Of a DNA stretch of 64,000 bases, positions 6,859-16,464 are shown piece by piece. The translations under genes and the position numbers were made by a program. Position 1 is the stretch's first letter, and each line of letters begins with the position of its first letter. The stretch spans positions 1,057,534-1,121,533 of the forward strand of contig NZ_SOBT01000008.1 in assembly GCF_004364935.1 (NCBI RefSeq), read 5' to 3'. The notes below the pieces were generated by a model. That model was not told the DNA's origin and searched no databases. It saw nothing but the letters and a program-made list of their open reading frames with translations. The DNA is from Panacagrimonas perspica. GTDB taxonomy: Bacteria; Pseudomonadota; Gammaproteobacteria; Nevskiales; Nevskiaceae.

Positions 6859-9651
6859 TCAGCGCGACGTATCAGAGAGCAATCCCATGCGAAGCGCCGT
6901 CGCCAAGGCGGCACCTCTGTTTCCCACGCCCAGCTTGCTGTAGACGTTATGCAGGTGCCATTTGATGGTCGGAACAGAGACCAGCAGGGCGTCTGCCAGC
7001 TTCCGATTTGTCAGTCCAGCGTGTAGCAAGCGAAGCAATTCGATCTCTCTAGCGGTCAGGGGCTCCACATGACTTGAAACGGATGCGATGGCGGGAGCAT
7101 CGTCCGCGTTTCGCGTTGCGGCATCCCCACGAAGGGTCGACATCAGGAAAGTTTGCAGATCAAGCAAGGGCTGCAGGCCTTCTGCTGGGGCAGCGGAGCG
7201 TCTGTCACACACGAATGCCAGCGCGGGCAGCAGGGAACGCCCCGCTGACGAAATGGGATAGGCATGGAACTCGGGGGCCGCAGATACCAACGCCCGATTG
7301 AGCTGCCGGGCGGCATCGCTCTCCTGCCCCATATCCCACAGCGCCACTGCGCGATGCGTCGTGACCGTAAGGAAGAATCCTCCCGCGCTTTCCGCGCCGC
7401 GCGACTGCTGAAGCGTGGTCAGAAGCCGCACGGCCGATTTGGCGTCTCCGAAGGCGAGCTTGAAACGCGCGTCGATGAGCTTCAGCGCATCACGCTGTGC
7501 GCGCGACACACCACCATTCCCGGTCTCGACATCCAGCAATCGCGTTCGACGGGCCGTGGCCGCCGCGCCCGTGACGTCCCCCGCCGTCAGTTGGAGCGAC
7601 GCTTCCTCGAGCGCGAGTGAGAGATACAGCCTGCGATGCTGTTCCCGCAGTGCGGCATCCTGCCCCTCCTGGAGAACCTGCACCGCCAGGTCCAGCCTAT
7701 TGTGGAAGGCATGTAGGCGAGCCTCGTTGCGCAAGGCGACAAGCTGAGGTTCCACCGGCCCAAAGATTTCCTTGAAAGCGCGTCCGATGTCGATGGAGGA
7801 CATCGCACGCTCGAAATCGCACCGCTGGACCGCGATCTCCGCATCGAGCAGCGCGGACAGGCCGCCCACGTAGCTCTTCTGACCCAGGCCGAGCCCCCGC
7901 GAATCCCGCTGGACGCGATGCCCAAGGTTGCTTGCTGCACGCAACTGACCGAGTTCAACGTCGACGAGGCCATGGAGGAAGTCGCCCCAGGCGGACAGGT
8001 AGGAAGCGTCCGCCCCATGGCCGTGCTCATGGGCGAGGAGCGCGTACTTGCGGCTTCGTTCGAAGTCTCGCAGTGCGAAGTACCCGTAGCTGAGACAGTT
8101 GGACAGCGTCGCGCTCAGGAACGGCTCATCCCTCGGAACCTGCGGAAACAGGGACGTCGATCGCGCGATGCAGTCGTCGATGTCGTCCGAACATGCCTTG
8201 GTCGCCGCCTGTACGGTGTGCGCCCACAACAGCCATCGTTCGCGCTCTTCCGCAGACAGACCCCACCCTGCCGCCGCCCCGGAAGCCAGCATATCAATGG
8301 CTTTCTGGGACACTTCCATGGCGTGTCGCGTGTCGCGGGAGAATGCGCACGACCACGCGTGGCTCAGCAGAATCTCCGGATGCCGGGAATGAAACTCGGC
8401 CGGCAGATTTCGCATCCAGTCGCGGACGGTGTAGTGATCCCCGCGGAACAATGACGCCCGCATCGCGTGCCGTGCGATGAGATCGGCTGCTTGCTCGAAG
8501 TGCGCCGCGTCGAGCGCGTAGCGGATGGCTTCGGACGGATGCCCATTGCTTTCGCACCACTTCGCGGCCCTGAAGCAGGCATCCCGATATCCCTTGGCGT
8601 CGCTTCTTCGAAATTCGTTTTGCAGGAACTCCGCAAAGAGGTGGTGGTAGCGGTACCACTCGCCATCACGATCGAGCGCGATCAGGAAAAGGTTCGCGTC
8701 TCCAATGAAATCGAGCATGGAGCGCGCATCATCCTGCTGCGTCGTCGCGGCGCAGAGTTCCGCGCACATGCGTCGCAACGGCGAGGTCTGCAGCAGAAAG
8801 GTCCGGACGTTGTCGGGTTGGGCACGGATGACCGATTCAACCAGGTAGCGCGTCAGGTCGCGATCGCGGCCTGAAAAGGTCCGGATGAGGTCAGCCGCGG
8901 GTCCCTGATGGCGGCGCAACGCCAGTGCCGCCAGCTGAATACCGGTGGGCCAGCCCTCGGTCGACTCGAGAAGCGATTGCAGGTCACTGCGCGACAACCG
9001 GAGTTGATGGTATCGATTGAGAAACAGTTCGACTTCGGCGCCGCTGAAGTTGAGATCCTCCTGCCCGATCTCGATGACCCGGCCGGACACCCGCAACTTC
9101 GCGACCTCTAGCGAGAGACGATGCCGGCTGGCCACCACGACCGACATGCTCGATGGGAAGTGCGTGATGAGGCGATTGAGGAACCGGAGGATGCGGGGAT
9201 CCGAGATGTGCTGGAAGTCGTCCAGGAAGATGGCCGATGGCAAGGCGCTTCCGCCCAGCCGATGGCGCAGGCTATCGAAGAGCGAATCGAAATCCCGGAC
9301 GGGATTCGCCCGCAGGGCGGTCAGTTCATCATGGGCGAATCCAGGATGGATCTGCTGCAGCGCACTGATGAAATAGAGCGCGAAAGTCGCGGGATCGTTG
9401 TCTTCGGCATCCAGGCCCAGCCAGGTCGCCGACACCTGCCGTTCGGTAAAAACTGCGTACAGCTCCGTCATCAAGCTCGATTTGCCCGAACCCGCCGGCG
9501 CGACGATCGTCACGAGCTTGCTCTGCGGGAGGTCTTCTATTGCTTTGGCAACAAACACCGAACGGGATATGGCGCGGGCGTCCTGGACGGGCGGCACCAG
9601 CTTGCTGCGGATCAATCCGTCTTTGCGCAAGCCGGTTTCCTGGTCCGTCAT
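6859..9651 (-). CDS. alkS: LuxR/MalT-type (LAL) regulator, AlkS-like
   Basis: A 930-residue signal-transducing transcription activator of the MalT/LAL class. Walker A APAGSGKSS is at 51-59 and Walker B AIFLDDFQ near 140; a winged-helix and TPR-like sensor region fills the middle; the LuxR HTH is at the C-terminus (LTAREIELLRLLHAGL then VSVPTIKWHLHNVYSKLGV). AlkS of the Pseudomonas alkane system has the same size and architecture. The gene is divergent from alkB with a 234-base gap, which supports control of alkB. The inducer, presumably an alkane, is inferred. No frame defects are seen. Confidence 0.88.
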   Translation of the reverse strand: MTDQETGLRKDGLIRSKLVPPVQDARAISRSVFVAKAIEDLPQSKLVTIVAPAGSGKSSLMTELYAVFTERQVSATWLGLDAEDNDPATFALYFISALQQIHPGFAHDELTALRANPVRDFDSLFDSLRHRLGGSALPSAIFLDDFQHISDPRILRFLNRLITHFPSSMSVVVASRHRLSLEVAKLRVSGRVIEIGQEDLNFSGAEVELFLNRYHQLRLSRSDLQSLLESTEGWPTGIQLAALALRRHQGPAADLIRTFSGRDRDLTRYLVESVIRAQPDNVRTFLLQTSPLRRMCAELCAATTQQDDARSMLDFIGDANLFLIALDRDGEWYRYHHLFAEFLQNEFRRSDAKGYRDACFRAAKWCESNGHPSEAIRYALDAAHFEQAADLIARHAMRASLFRGDHYTVRDWMRNLPAEFHSRHPEILLSHAWSCAFSRDTRHAMEVSQKAIDMLASGAAAGWGLSAEERERWLLWAHTVQAATKACSDDIDDCIARSTSLFPQVPRDEPFLSATLSNCLSYGYFALRDFERSRKYALLAHEHGHGADASYLSAWGDFLHGLVDVELGQLRAASNLGHRVQRDSRGLGLGQKSYVGGLSALLDAEIAVQRCDFERAMSSIDIGRAFKEIFGPVEPQLVALRNEARLHAFHNRLDLAVQVLQEGQDAALREQHRRLYLSLALEEASLQLTAGDVTGAAATARRTRLLDVETGNGGVSRAQRDALKLIDARFKLAFGDAKSAVRLLTTLQQSRGAESAGGFFLTVTTHRAVALWDMGQESDAARQLNRALVSAAPEFHAYPISSAGRSLLPALAFVCDRRSAAPAEGLQPLLDLQTFLMSTLRGDAATRNADDAPAIASVSSHVEPLTAREIELLRLLHAGLTNRKLADALLVSVPTIKWHLHNVYSKLGVGNRGAALATALRMGLLSDTSR

Positions 9652-9726
9652 CGGCCTTCTTCAAGATCCCGTGGTGGCCTGCAACTGCGTCTGTCAGCGA
9701 CGTCATTGTCGCCGTCATCGGCGGTC

Positions 9727-9745
9727 AGGATACCCATCCTAGGAT
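9727..9745. promoter_or_regulatory. Overlapping inverted repeats between alkS-like and alkB
   Basis: AGGAT-ACCC-ATCCT is followed directly by AGGAT, giving a second perfect palindrome ATCCTAGGAT. It lies in the divergent promoter region, 76 bases from the alkS-like start and 141 from alkB, and is a candidate regulator site. Confidence 0.35.
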
Positions 9746-9885
9746 CGGGTTTTCGACGACAGGAGCGGCTTACGCTGTGTCATGACCATTGCGTCACGGC
9801 GAGCGATTGGCAGCCGTAGGCGGATCGGCAGGTGTCCCGGGCTGTCGCCACGGGGCATGACCTCAGGACTGGTTGGAGATCCGAG

Positions 9886-11073
9886 ATGAGCAATTCCCCC
9901 GCCGCTGCACCTGCGGAACTCACCAGCTATCGCGACGACAAACGTCACTGGTGGTGGCTACCCCTCTTTGTCGCCATCTCCCCCGTGCTCGGGATCTATC
10001 TGACAGCGGTCACCGATCGCCCCAGCTGGTTGTGGATCACCCCCGTTCTTTGGTACGTCGTGCTGCCGATCGCCGACTGGTTGGTCGGGCGCGACAGCCG
10101 CAATCCGCCGGATGTTGCGGTACCGAACCTAGAATCGGACGGGTACTACAAGTTCTTGGTCTACGCCTCCATCCCTCTGTTCTATCTGACGTGGCTCGTG
10201 GGCGCCTGGGCTGTCGCGACTCAGGCCTACAGCTGGGTCGGATATTTGGGCGTGAGCCTCGCGGTGGCGTTGACCAACGGCTTGGCACTGGTCGTGGGCC
10301 ACGAGATCGGCCACAAGACCACGCGCTTCGAGAAGCGCCTTGCCCAGATCGTGCTCGCGGTGCCCGCCTACGGCCACTTTTCCGCCGAGCACAACCGTGG
10401 GCACCACAAGGATGTCGCGACCCCCGATGACCCGGCTTCTTCCCGTTTCGGCGAGACGCTGTACGGGTTCGTCTTGCGCGAAATTCCAGGCGCACTCGGG
10501 CGCGCTTGGCACGACGAGAAGGTTCGTCTCCATCGCCAGGGCAAAGGTGCCTGGAGTCCCTCCAATGAACTGCTGCAGTCCTTCGCGATCACGGCGGTGC
10601 TCTACGGGACAGCCCTCGCGCTTTGGGGTGTCGTCTTGATCCCGTTCCTGCTGATCTCGACGTTCTGGGGCTGGCAATTCCTGTCGACGTCGAACTACAT
10701 CGAACACTACGGCCTGCTGCGCCAGAAGCTCCCCGACGGACGGTTCGAGCGCTGCCGCGCCGAACACTCATGGAACGCAGACCACGCCATCTCCAATCTG
10801 ATGCTGTACCACTTGCAGCGTCACTCGGACCATCACGCGCGTCCCACGCGCTGCTACCAAGCTCTCCGCAGTGACAAGGCGCCCGAACTGCCCTCGGGCT
10901 ACCCACTGTGTTTCACCCTGGCGTATTTCCCGCCACTGTGGCGCGCCGTGATGGACAAGCGCGTGCTCGAGGTCTACGGCGGTGACATCACCCGCGTCAA
11001 CATTCAGCCCAGCAAGCGCGCCGAGATCCTCGCCAAGTACGGGGCCGCCAACATCAGTGCGGTCGGCGCCTAA
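9886..11073 (+). CDS. alkB: Alkane 1-monooxygenase
   Basis: A 395-residue integral-membrane di-iron enzyme that hydroxylates the terminal carbon of n-alkanes with O2 and electrons from rubredoxin. All diagnostic histidine boxes are present: HEIGHK (139-144), EHNRGHHKD (168-176), NYIEHYG (270-276) and LQRHSDHHA (310-318), with six hydrophobic helices around them. ATG at 9886 is chosen over an upstream GTG because GGAG precedes it by seven bases. Two rubredoxin genes follow at once, so the electron carriers are co-transcribed; the rubredoxin reductase is not in the window. The AlkS-like and AraC-type genes on either side are the candidate regulators. Confidence 0.97.
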   Translation: MSNSPAAAPAELTSYRDDKRHWWWLPLFVAISPVLGIYLTAVTDRPSWLWITPVLWYVVLPIADWLVGRDSRNPPDVAVPNLESDGYYKFLVYASIPLFYLTWLVGAWAVATQAYSWVGYLGVSLAVALTNGLALVVGHEIGHKTTRFEKRLAQIVLAVPAYGHFSAEHNRGHHKDVATPDDPASSRFGETLYGFVLREIPGALGRAWHDEKVRLHRQGKGAWSPSNELLQSFAITAVLYGTALALWGVVLIPFLLISTFWGWQFLSTSNYIEHYGLLRQKLPDGRFERCRAEHSWNADHAISNLMLYHLQRHSDHHARPTRCYQALRSDKAPELPSGYPLCFTLAYFPPLWRAVMDKRVLEVYGGDITRVNIQPSKRAEILAKYGAANISAVGA

Positions 11074-11075
11074 TC

Positions 11076-11255
11076 ATGGCTCGGTATCGTTGTCCGAGTT
11101 GCGGTTATGAGTACGACGAGCAAAAGGGTGACGCTCACGAAGGGTTTGCACCGGGCACGCGATGGGATCAGGTGCCCACTGACTGGGCATGCGCCGATTG
11201 CGCCGTACGTGACAAGGCCGATTTCCTGAAGGTCGAAGAGGCGACGAGGACCTAG
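11076..11255 (+). CDS. Rubredoxin, AlkG1-type (Arg insertion)
   Basis: A 59-residue rubredoxin starting two bases after the alkB stop. The iron is held by CPSCG (residues 6-10) and CADCA (41-45). The second motif is followed by VRDKADF, that is, with an extra Arg, which is the mark of AlkG1-type rubredoxins; members of that type described for alkane systems do not support alkane hydroxylation in complementation tests. The usual Gly after the second Cys pair is Ala here. It is translationally linked to alkB, so it is not a chance copy, but its role next to the second rubredoxin is unclear. Confidence 0.93.
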   Translation: MARYRCPSCGYEYDEQKGDAHEGFAPGTRWDQVPTDWACADCAVRDKADFLKVEEATRT

Positions 11256-11328
11256 CCTCGCTCCTCTGAAGGTGTCGCCGACAAGCTCGACCGCGCACCG
11301 AACCGAACAGACCGAGGTTATACGTCGT

Positions 11329-11493
11329 ATGAAGAAATGGCAGTGCGTGGTGTGCGACTTCGTCTTCGACGAAGCTCTCGGCGTGCCGGACGAAGGGATC
11401 CCCGCAGGGACGCGCTGGGAAGATGTTCCGGAGTCATGGACCTGCCGTGATTGCGGTGCGCCGAAGTCTGATTTTCAGATGGTCGAACTCTAG
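11329..11493 (+). CDS. rubA: Rubredoxin, AlkG2-type electron donor to AlkB
   Basis: A 54-residue rubredoxin with CVVCDF (6-11) and [11 protein letters not shown] (39-49), without the Arg insertion. This is the type that passes electrons to AlkB. ATG at 11329 is used; the frame is open upstream but the extra sequence is not rubredoxin-like. It lies 73 bases after the first rubredoxin and probably in the same transcript. Confidence 0.95.
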   Translation: MKKWQCVVCDFVFDEALGVPDEGIPAGTRWEDVPESWTCRDCGAPKSDFQMVEL

Positions 11494-11617
11494 CGGCACT
11501 GTCAGGAACGAATAGATCGTCACCTCGTCGTCCTTCTCGCAATGAGGAGGAGATTAAGTGACGATGCCAAGGGTTGCCAACGAGCAACTCGAGCGAGCAG
11601 TAGGAAGGAGGTGGAGG

Positions 11618-12637
11618 ATGGATACTGCGACGGGACCGCGTTGCCAAATCGACCCGCGCGCGCATCGAGACGCATTGACCGTCCCGGGACCTCAAAAGCT
11701 CGAAGGCTTTTCAGTCTGGAAGGATTTCGTTCACGATCACTTCCCTTGGCTCGAACATCGCAATCACTGCAGCGGGCGCTTCAGCGCTCGTGTCACTACC
11801 CACCGCGTTTGCTCATTCGAGTTCGCCACGATTCAAGCGAGTGCCAGCGAGGTGATCAGAACGCGACATCTTGCGGAGGCGGCCGAGAACGGCTTCGTCA
11901 AGCTTCTTTGGCAGAAGTCGGGAGCTCTCTTTCTTGAGCAGGACGGCAAGCACTGCTCGCTCGAACCCGGAGAGTTTGCGGTGTGCGACACCGTCAGGCC
12001 CTATCGAGTAGGGCTCAGCGACGCAGCCACGTTCGCCGTGCTCATGCTACCGCACGACTCGATCTCGGGATGGCATTACCTCAGCTCGAAAGTATGCGGA
12101 ACGAAATTGACCGACGTTGCTCGTCCCAAAGTTGCATTCGAAGCGCTGACGACGCTGGTTGGGCTTCCGTCGGAGACGATACGGGATGAAGGCGAGTCCG
12201 TCTTGCAAGCAGTGCAATCGCTACTGTCGGCTTCCATCCAACAGGCCGGCGGGGTCTCAAGCGATGCATCAGCCAGAGACGCCAGACTCCATAAGGCCAG
12301 ACGCCACATCGTCGAGAACATCGGCAATCCAGGCCTTGGCCCCGACGACCTGGCGACGACGCTCTGCATGTCGAGACGTGCCCTCTACCTGCTTTTCAAG
12401 GGGCACCAGATAACGCCGGCAAAGATGATTCACGATATCCGTCTCGAGCGCGCCCATTGTTGCATCGATGACGAGCGTAACGACCATCGGAAAATGACCG
12501 ATATCGCGCTCGATCTCGGATTTTCCGACTACGCGACCTTCTCCCGACTGTTCCGCGCACGTTTCGGCGTGACCCCGAGCGAGCATCGGATGCGTAGGCG
12601 GTTCGCAAAGAGTCCCCCCGTCGTCCCAAACGGGTAA
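11618..12637 (+). CDS. AraC/XylS-family regulator
   Basis: A 339-residue regulator: an N-terminal AraC-binding-like domain (about 20-190) and a C-terminal double HTH (about 228-330, with LATTLCMSRRALYLLF, then IALDLGFSDYATFSRLFRA and GVTPSEHR). ATG at 11618 follows a very strong AGGAGGTGGAG. The N-terminal domain type is shared with AlkR, ThcR and FeaR, activators of alkane or aromatic-amine genes. It follows the rubredoxins on the same strand, so it may be co-transcribed and autoregulate the alk operon. That gives two unrelated candidate regulators for one alkB. Confidence 0.88.
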   Translation: MDTATGPRCQIDPRAHRDALTVPGPQKLEGFSVWKDFVHDHFPWLEHRNHCSGRFSARVTTHRVCSFEFATIQASASEVIRTRHLAEAAENGFVKLLWQKSGALFLEQDGKHCSLEPGEFAVCDTVRPYRVGLSDAATFAVLMLPHDSISGWHYLSSKVCGTKLTDVARPKVAFEALTTLVGLPSETIRDEGESVLQAVQSLLSASIQQAGGVSSDASARDARLHKARRHIVENIGNPGLGPDDLATTLCMSRRALYLLFKGHQITPAKMIHDIRLERAHCCIDDERNDHRKMTDIALDLGFSDYATFSRLFRARFGVTPSEHRMRRRFAKSPPVVPNG

Positions 12638-13159
12638 CTGTCTGACGTAAGATCGTGGAATTGAGAAGTTGGTCTCGCTGCGAGTCACCTGGTTTACGGT
12701 AGGCGACCGCTTCCCGCTGGCGGCATAGAGCTAGATCGGCGGCCGTCCGTCCCCGCTGACTAGCGAGTCAAGTTCACAAAGTTCTGCCTCATGATGGCAG
12801 ATGTGGTTCATGCGCTACTCCACTGGATCACGCCCCGCTGTAGGTTGGTGTCAATGGCGAGATTGAGCAGCACACTCACCTAGCCGCTTCGCGTCCTGAA
12901 GCTCGTTCGAATCGCCCTACTGCCCCTAAATCGCAGTACTGCTTCCAGACCGATCAGCTTTCCTTTGTTCTACGACCCATGGGTTCGCGAGGCATTGACT
13001 ACTTTCGATGACATCTCTAGCGACAAGTGAAAACGCAGCATGTTCTGGAACGGACGGCCTAGGTGGAATTGACGGGCGTGTCGACGGATACTCTTTTTTA
13101 CTCGCGAATAATAGGTATGGAGCGGAACCAGCTGCCTCGGTGTCTCCGGCGGATGCGCG
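12638..13159. other. Intergenic region with no recognised gene
   Basis: These 520 bases lie between two convergent regulator genes. No frame on either strand looks like protein. A short AT-rich patch near 13085-13115 (CGAATAATAGGTAT) could hold a promoter element but no gene follows it. No strong terminator hairpin is visible. Confidence 0.5.
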
Positions 13160-14134
13160 TCAACGCAAGCCAGACGGACTGGATTCTTCCTTCTCGTCCA
13201 TCACCTCTCGGAGGATGGCCCTCATCCAGGTGAGATCCTGATGGTCGGATCGATTCTTGTGCCAGATCATCGCGACGTCCAGAGAGGGAATGAAATATGG
13301 AATCGCGAAGATCTCGATGTCGAACCAGGCCTGGTGATGCTCGGCGAGCCGCCTGGGCACGACACCGAGCAGGTCGGACCCCTGGACGATCTCCGGAATC
13401 AGCGTGAAGTACGGGATGTAGTACTTCGTTTTCTGGACCAGCCCCTGCTCGGCGAGCGCTTCCTGCTCGACGGTCGGCGTACCGTCCGTCCGGCAGTACA
13501 TGACGTGCGAACGGGACAGGTACTCCTCGAGTCCTATCGTGGTGGAACCATTTTCGACCTGCCGCGCCCGGATCCCCACCAGATGGTCCCGCATCAAGGG
13601 CTGAAAGCAGAAGTCAGGATCCAGATGATCGATGCCGCATGCCAGCAGGTTGGCGTGCCGGGTGGGACAGATGATCAGATCGAGGGAGCCGAAACGAAGC
13701 TCTTTCCCGGACGTGCCCGGCGTAGGCAACATCGACACGCTCACCGACGGTGCGATCCGCAACAACTTTCTCGACAGCTTGTTCGTCACCATCACGGCAA
13801 CGTAGTCCGCCGTCGCGATCCTGAATCGACTCTCGGCCTTGCTCGGATCGAACGCAATCCCGCTGACCATCTGATCCGTGAGCCTGACGATCTGAGCGAC
13901 CTCGGCGGTCAACCGATGCGCTTTCTCGGTGAGCACCATCGTGCGACCGCTCCGAACCAGCAGTTCGTCCTTGAACAGGATGCGGAGTTGGCCCAGCGAT
14001 CCGCTGACGGTGGACTGGGTCAGGTGCAGGCGGCGGGCGGTCTCCGACACGCTCGCGCAGTGGAGCAGCTCATACAGGATCGGAATCAGGTTCAGATTCA
14101 GCGAGCGGAGGGTGTGCAATGCATCTGCCGTCAT
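13160..14134 (-). CDS. LysR-type regulator, NahR/NodD subgroup
   Basis: A 324-residue LysR-type regulator. The HTH is at about 14-60 (LLHCASVSETARRLHLTQSTVSGSLGQLR is the helix pair), followed by the substrate-binding domain. The LNLNLIPILYELL opening and later MLPTPGTSGKELRFGSLDLII segment are of the NahR/NodD type, whose members answer to salicylate or related aromatics. It is the last gene downstream of the aromatic operon, on the same strand, which is unusual for a LysR gene but suits a regulator of the PAH pathway. The effector is inferred. Confidence 0.88.
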   Translation of the reverse strand: MTADALHTLRSLNLNLIPILYELLHCASVSETARRLHLTQSTVSGSLGQLRILFKDELLVRSGRTMVLTEKAHRLTAEVAQIVRLTDQMVSGIAFDPSKAESRFRIATADYVAVMVTNKLSRKLLRIAPSVSVSMLPTPGTSGKELRFGSLDLIICPTRHANLLACGIDHLDPDFCFQPLMRDHLVGIRARQVENGSTTIGLEEYLSRSHVMYCRTDGTPTVEQEALAEQGLVQKTKYYIPYFTLIPEIVQGSDLLGVVPRRLAEHHQAWFDIEIFAIPYFIPSLDVAMIWHKNRSDHQDLTWMRAILREVMDEKEESSPSGLR

Positions 14135-14285
14135 CGGTCACCTCGTCCCGCTAGGAGCACTCGCGCGACCTTATCCCAGCCCCCAGGTGCGGGGGAATAC
14201 GCCCGAGAGCATCGGAGGCACCGGGCGTCGGCACTCATCCGGCTCGGGTCACTCCACGGCACCGCGACTTCGGGGCAGATAACGG

Positions 14286-15949
14286 CTAAACCAGTTCGCC
14301 GACGCAGAAAAGCGCCATGTGCTTCGCCGCAAGCCTGGAGTGGTAATCGCCGAACTTCGCTGTCGCGTCGTTGCCGGCGTACATGCGCGCCACGAAGGGC
14401 CCACCGGGGTGGCGGTCCTTCCGCTGGCTGAAGTCGTAGACCTTGCCGCGGATGATGATCCAGCAGTCCTCGAAGCTGGCGTGCTGCGCCACTTCCCTCG
14501 CGCGTGATCTTGCGATCGCCCTTGAGCGAAACCGGCAGCAGCCACAGGTTCTGCGCGATGTCCTTGCGGGTCTGCAGCGATCCCGAGCGCGAGCGGAAAT
14601 CCCAGGGCCCTAGCTTTCGCGCGGGCAGCTTGTCGCCGATGTTCCGCGCGTCGAAAGCGTAGATCCAGTTCATGTCGTTGCAGGCGCGCTGCTCGTGGCT
14701 GAAGAACGGGTAGTCGCGCTCGTCGACGGTCGCGAGGATCGCCCGGCGTGCAGAGGAATCGTCGGGCTCCAGGTGCTTGAACAGGAACTTGGAGCCGAAC
14801 TGGAAACGCGTGGCGCGGTAGTGGCGCACGCGCTCGTAATGCAGCAGTGCGGAGTACGCGTCCTCGCGGTGTGGCTGGAAAGCCGTGCTCAGCGCGGCAC
14901 CGTCCTCGAAGCTCGGCGTGGCGGCCTGGCTCATCGTCGGCAGCGTCGGGTGTGCGGCGTCACCGAGCAAGCAGATGCGGCCGTCGGTCCAGTGCTCGAA
15001 AGCATCGCGGTCGTAAAGGCCCCACTTGGTCGGCTTCTCGATGCCGCCGACCACGGCCAGCACAACGTCCAGGTGCACGTCACCGGCAAACGCGGAACCC
15101 ATGCGTTCCTGCATCCCGGCAGGATCGGCCGCAAACACCAGTCGCCCTCGTCACCCTCGAACTCGGCCTAGTCGGGTTCGTAGTAGGCCGACCAGCTGTT
15201 GAGCAGTTCGCCGCCGCGTACCCAGTAGGTGAGCGCCGAGGCTCGCTAGGTCTTGCGCACGTCCATGCTGAAGCTGTCGATGGGATTGTGGTCCATCGGA
15301 CTGCCGTCGGCCTTGCGCAGGCGGGCGACCTCGGCGCGCGGGATCAGGCCGCAATAGCAGGTCACCCGGTCCAGCGACGCTTCGAGTTGTTGGGCCACAC
15401 CTGCTTGACCACTTCGGAGTTGATGCCGTCGGCACCGATCAGAAGTCTCCGGTGGCCACGCTGCCGTCGGCGAAACGGGCGGTGACGGTGCCGGCGCCTG
15501 GCTCAGGCCCGTCAGACGCTGGTTCATGTGCACGCGGATCGGGCAGCCCACTCCTGAGTCGGGCCCCAGTTCCAGCACCCGCTTGTACAGGGACATCAGC
15601 AGATCCATCCGGTGCATGTGATGGAAGCCCGCACTGTCGTCGGCGGCGGTGTTGCGATCGATGGGCTTCCGCAACACCGTGCCGTCGGAAAAGATCGCGC
15701 GTCGTGCGTCGAGGATCGCGGCGCGGCCTCCGTCGATGGCGCCCTGCGGACCCTTGGGGTCGCCACCATCCAGATCGATGCCGAGCCACTTGCACAGCCG
15801 CGCACCATTGGGCGCGATGTTGACGCCGGCCCGGCCGTGCTCGGCACTCGGGTTTGCGTAGACATCGATGCAAGTGAGCACTCCAGCTTCGCGCAGCTCG
15901 ATCGCTGCGAAAAGCCCCCAATGCCTCCGCCAACGATCAGCGTTCGCAT
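14286..15949 (-). pseudogene. FAD monooxygenase fused to cytochrome b5, multiply frameshifted
   Basis: The gene reads clearly but only by switching frames. It begins MRTLIVGGGIGG (FAD-binding GxGxxG), continues NIAPNGARL, then GADGINSE, then CLLGDAAHPTLPTMSQ (the GDAAH motif of flavoprotein hydroxylases), and ends in a cytochrome b5-like haem domain with KDRHPGGPF. Single-base shifts are needed near 15912, 15505, 15448, 15370, 15132 and 14504, and stops fall near 15250 and 15168. The translated blocks between lesions remain well conserved, so decay is recent or the stretch is badly sequenced. Intact, it would resemble salicylate-hydroxylase-type enzymes acting after the PAH upper pathway, with an uncommon C-terminal electron-transfer domain. 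Confidence 0.8.
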
Positions 15950-16073
15950 CTCACTCTCCGTTCGTGTGCAGCTCCATGGGCCATCTCGCGGCTGTAAACA
16001 TCCACGCAAAAGCCAGAAAGGCGAAAAACGCGAACTGGATTGCGCGGTCTCTCGTTCACCAGTCTCTCTCGCG

Positions 16074-16388
16074 TTATTCGATATCGACGTAAAGATCTTC
16101 ACCGACGGCCGTGACGGGATAGGTCCGCAGGGGCGTCTTGCAGGGGAACTCCAGCGCGGCTCCCGTGCGGACATTGAAGCAGCCCCCGTGCAGAGGACAT
16201 TCGACCACATCGTCTTCGAAGAATCCGTCCGTGAGGATGGCGAACTGGTGCGTGCACAGGTTGCTGGTGCAATGGATCTCGCCGTCGATGTTGAATGCGG
16301 CCAGCGGCGGAACGCCCGCGATATCGACGCGCAGCATCTGTCCCGGTTCCACGTCGCCGCGTGCACACAACCGGACTCGACTGCTCAT
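16074..16388 (-). CDS. Rieske-type [2Fe-2S] ferredoxin of the ring-hydroxylating dioxygenase
   Basis: A 104-residue soluble Rieske ferredoxin. The cluster ligands are in CTH (residues 44-46) and CPLHGG (64-69). It carries electrons from a reductase to the dioxygenase alpha subunit. It lies 76 bases after the dihydrodiol dehydrogenase gene on the same strand, at the end of the dioxygenase block. A cognate reductase gene is missing from the window. Confidence 0.92.
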   Translation of the reverse strand: MSSRVRLCARGDVEPGQMLRVDIAGVPPLAAFNIDGEIHCTSNLCTHQFAILTDGFFEDDVVECPLHGGCFNVRTGAALEFPCKTPLRTYPVTAVGEDLYVDIE

Positions 16389-16464
16389 TCCGATGACTCC
16401 ACGACGTTCGTAGTGCGCCTAGAGGCCCTCGGGGAAGCGGCGCCTGACCGATCGAGAAACGACA

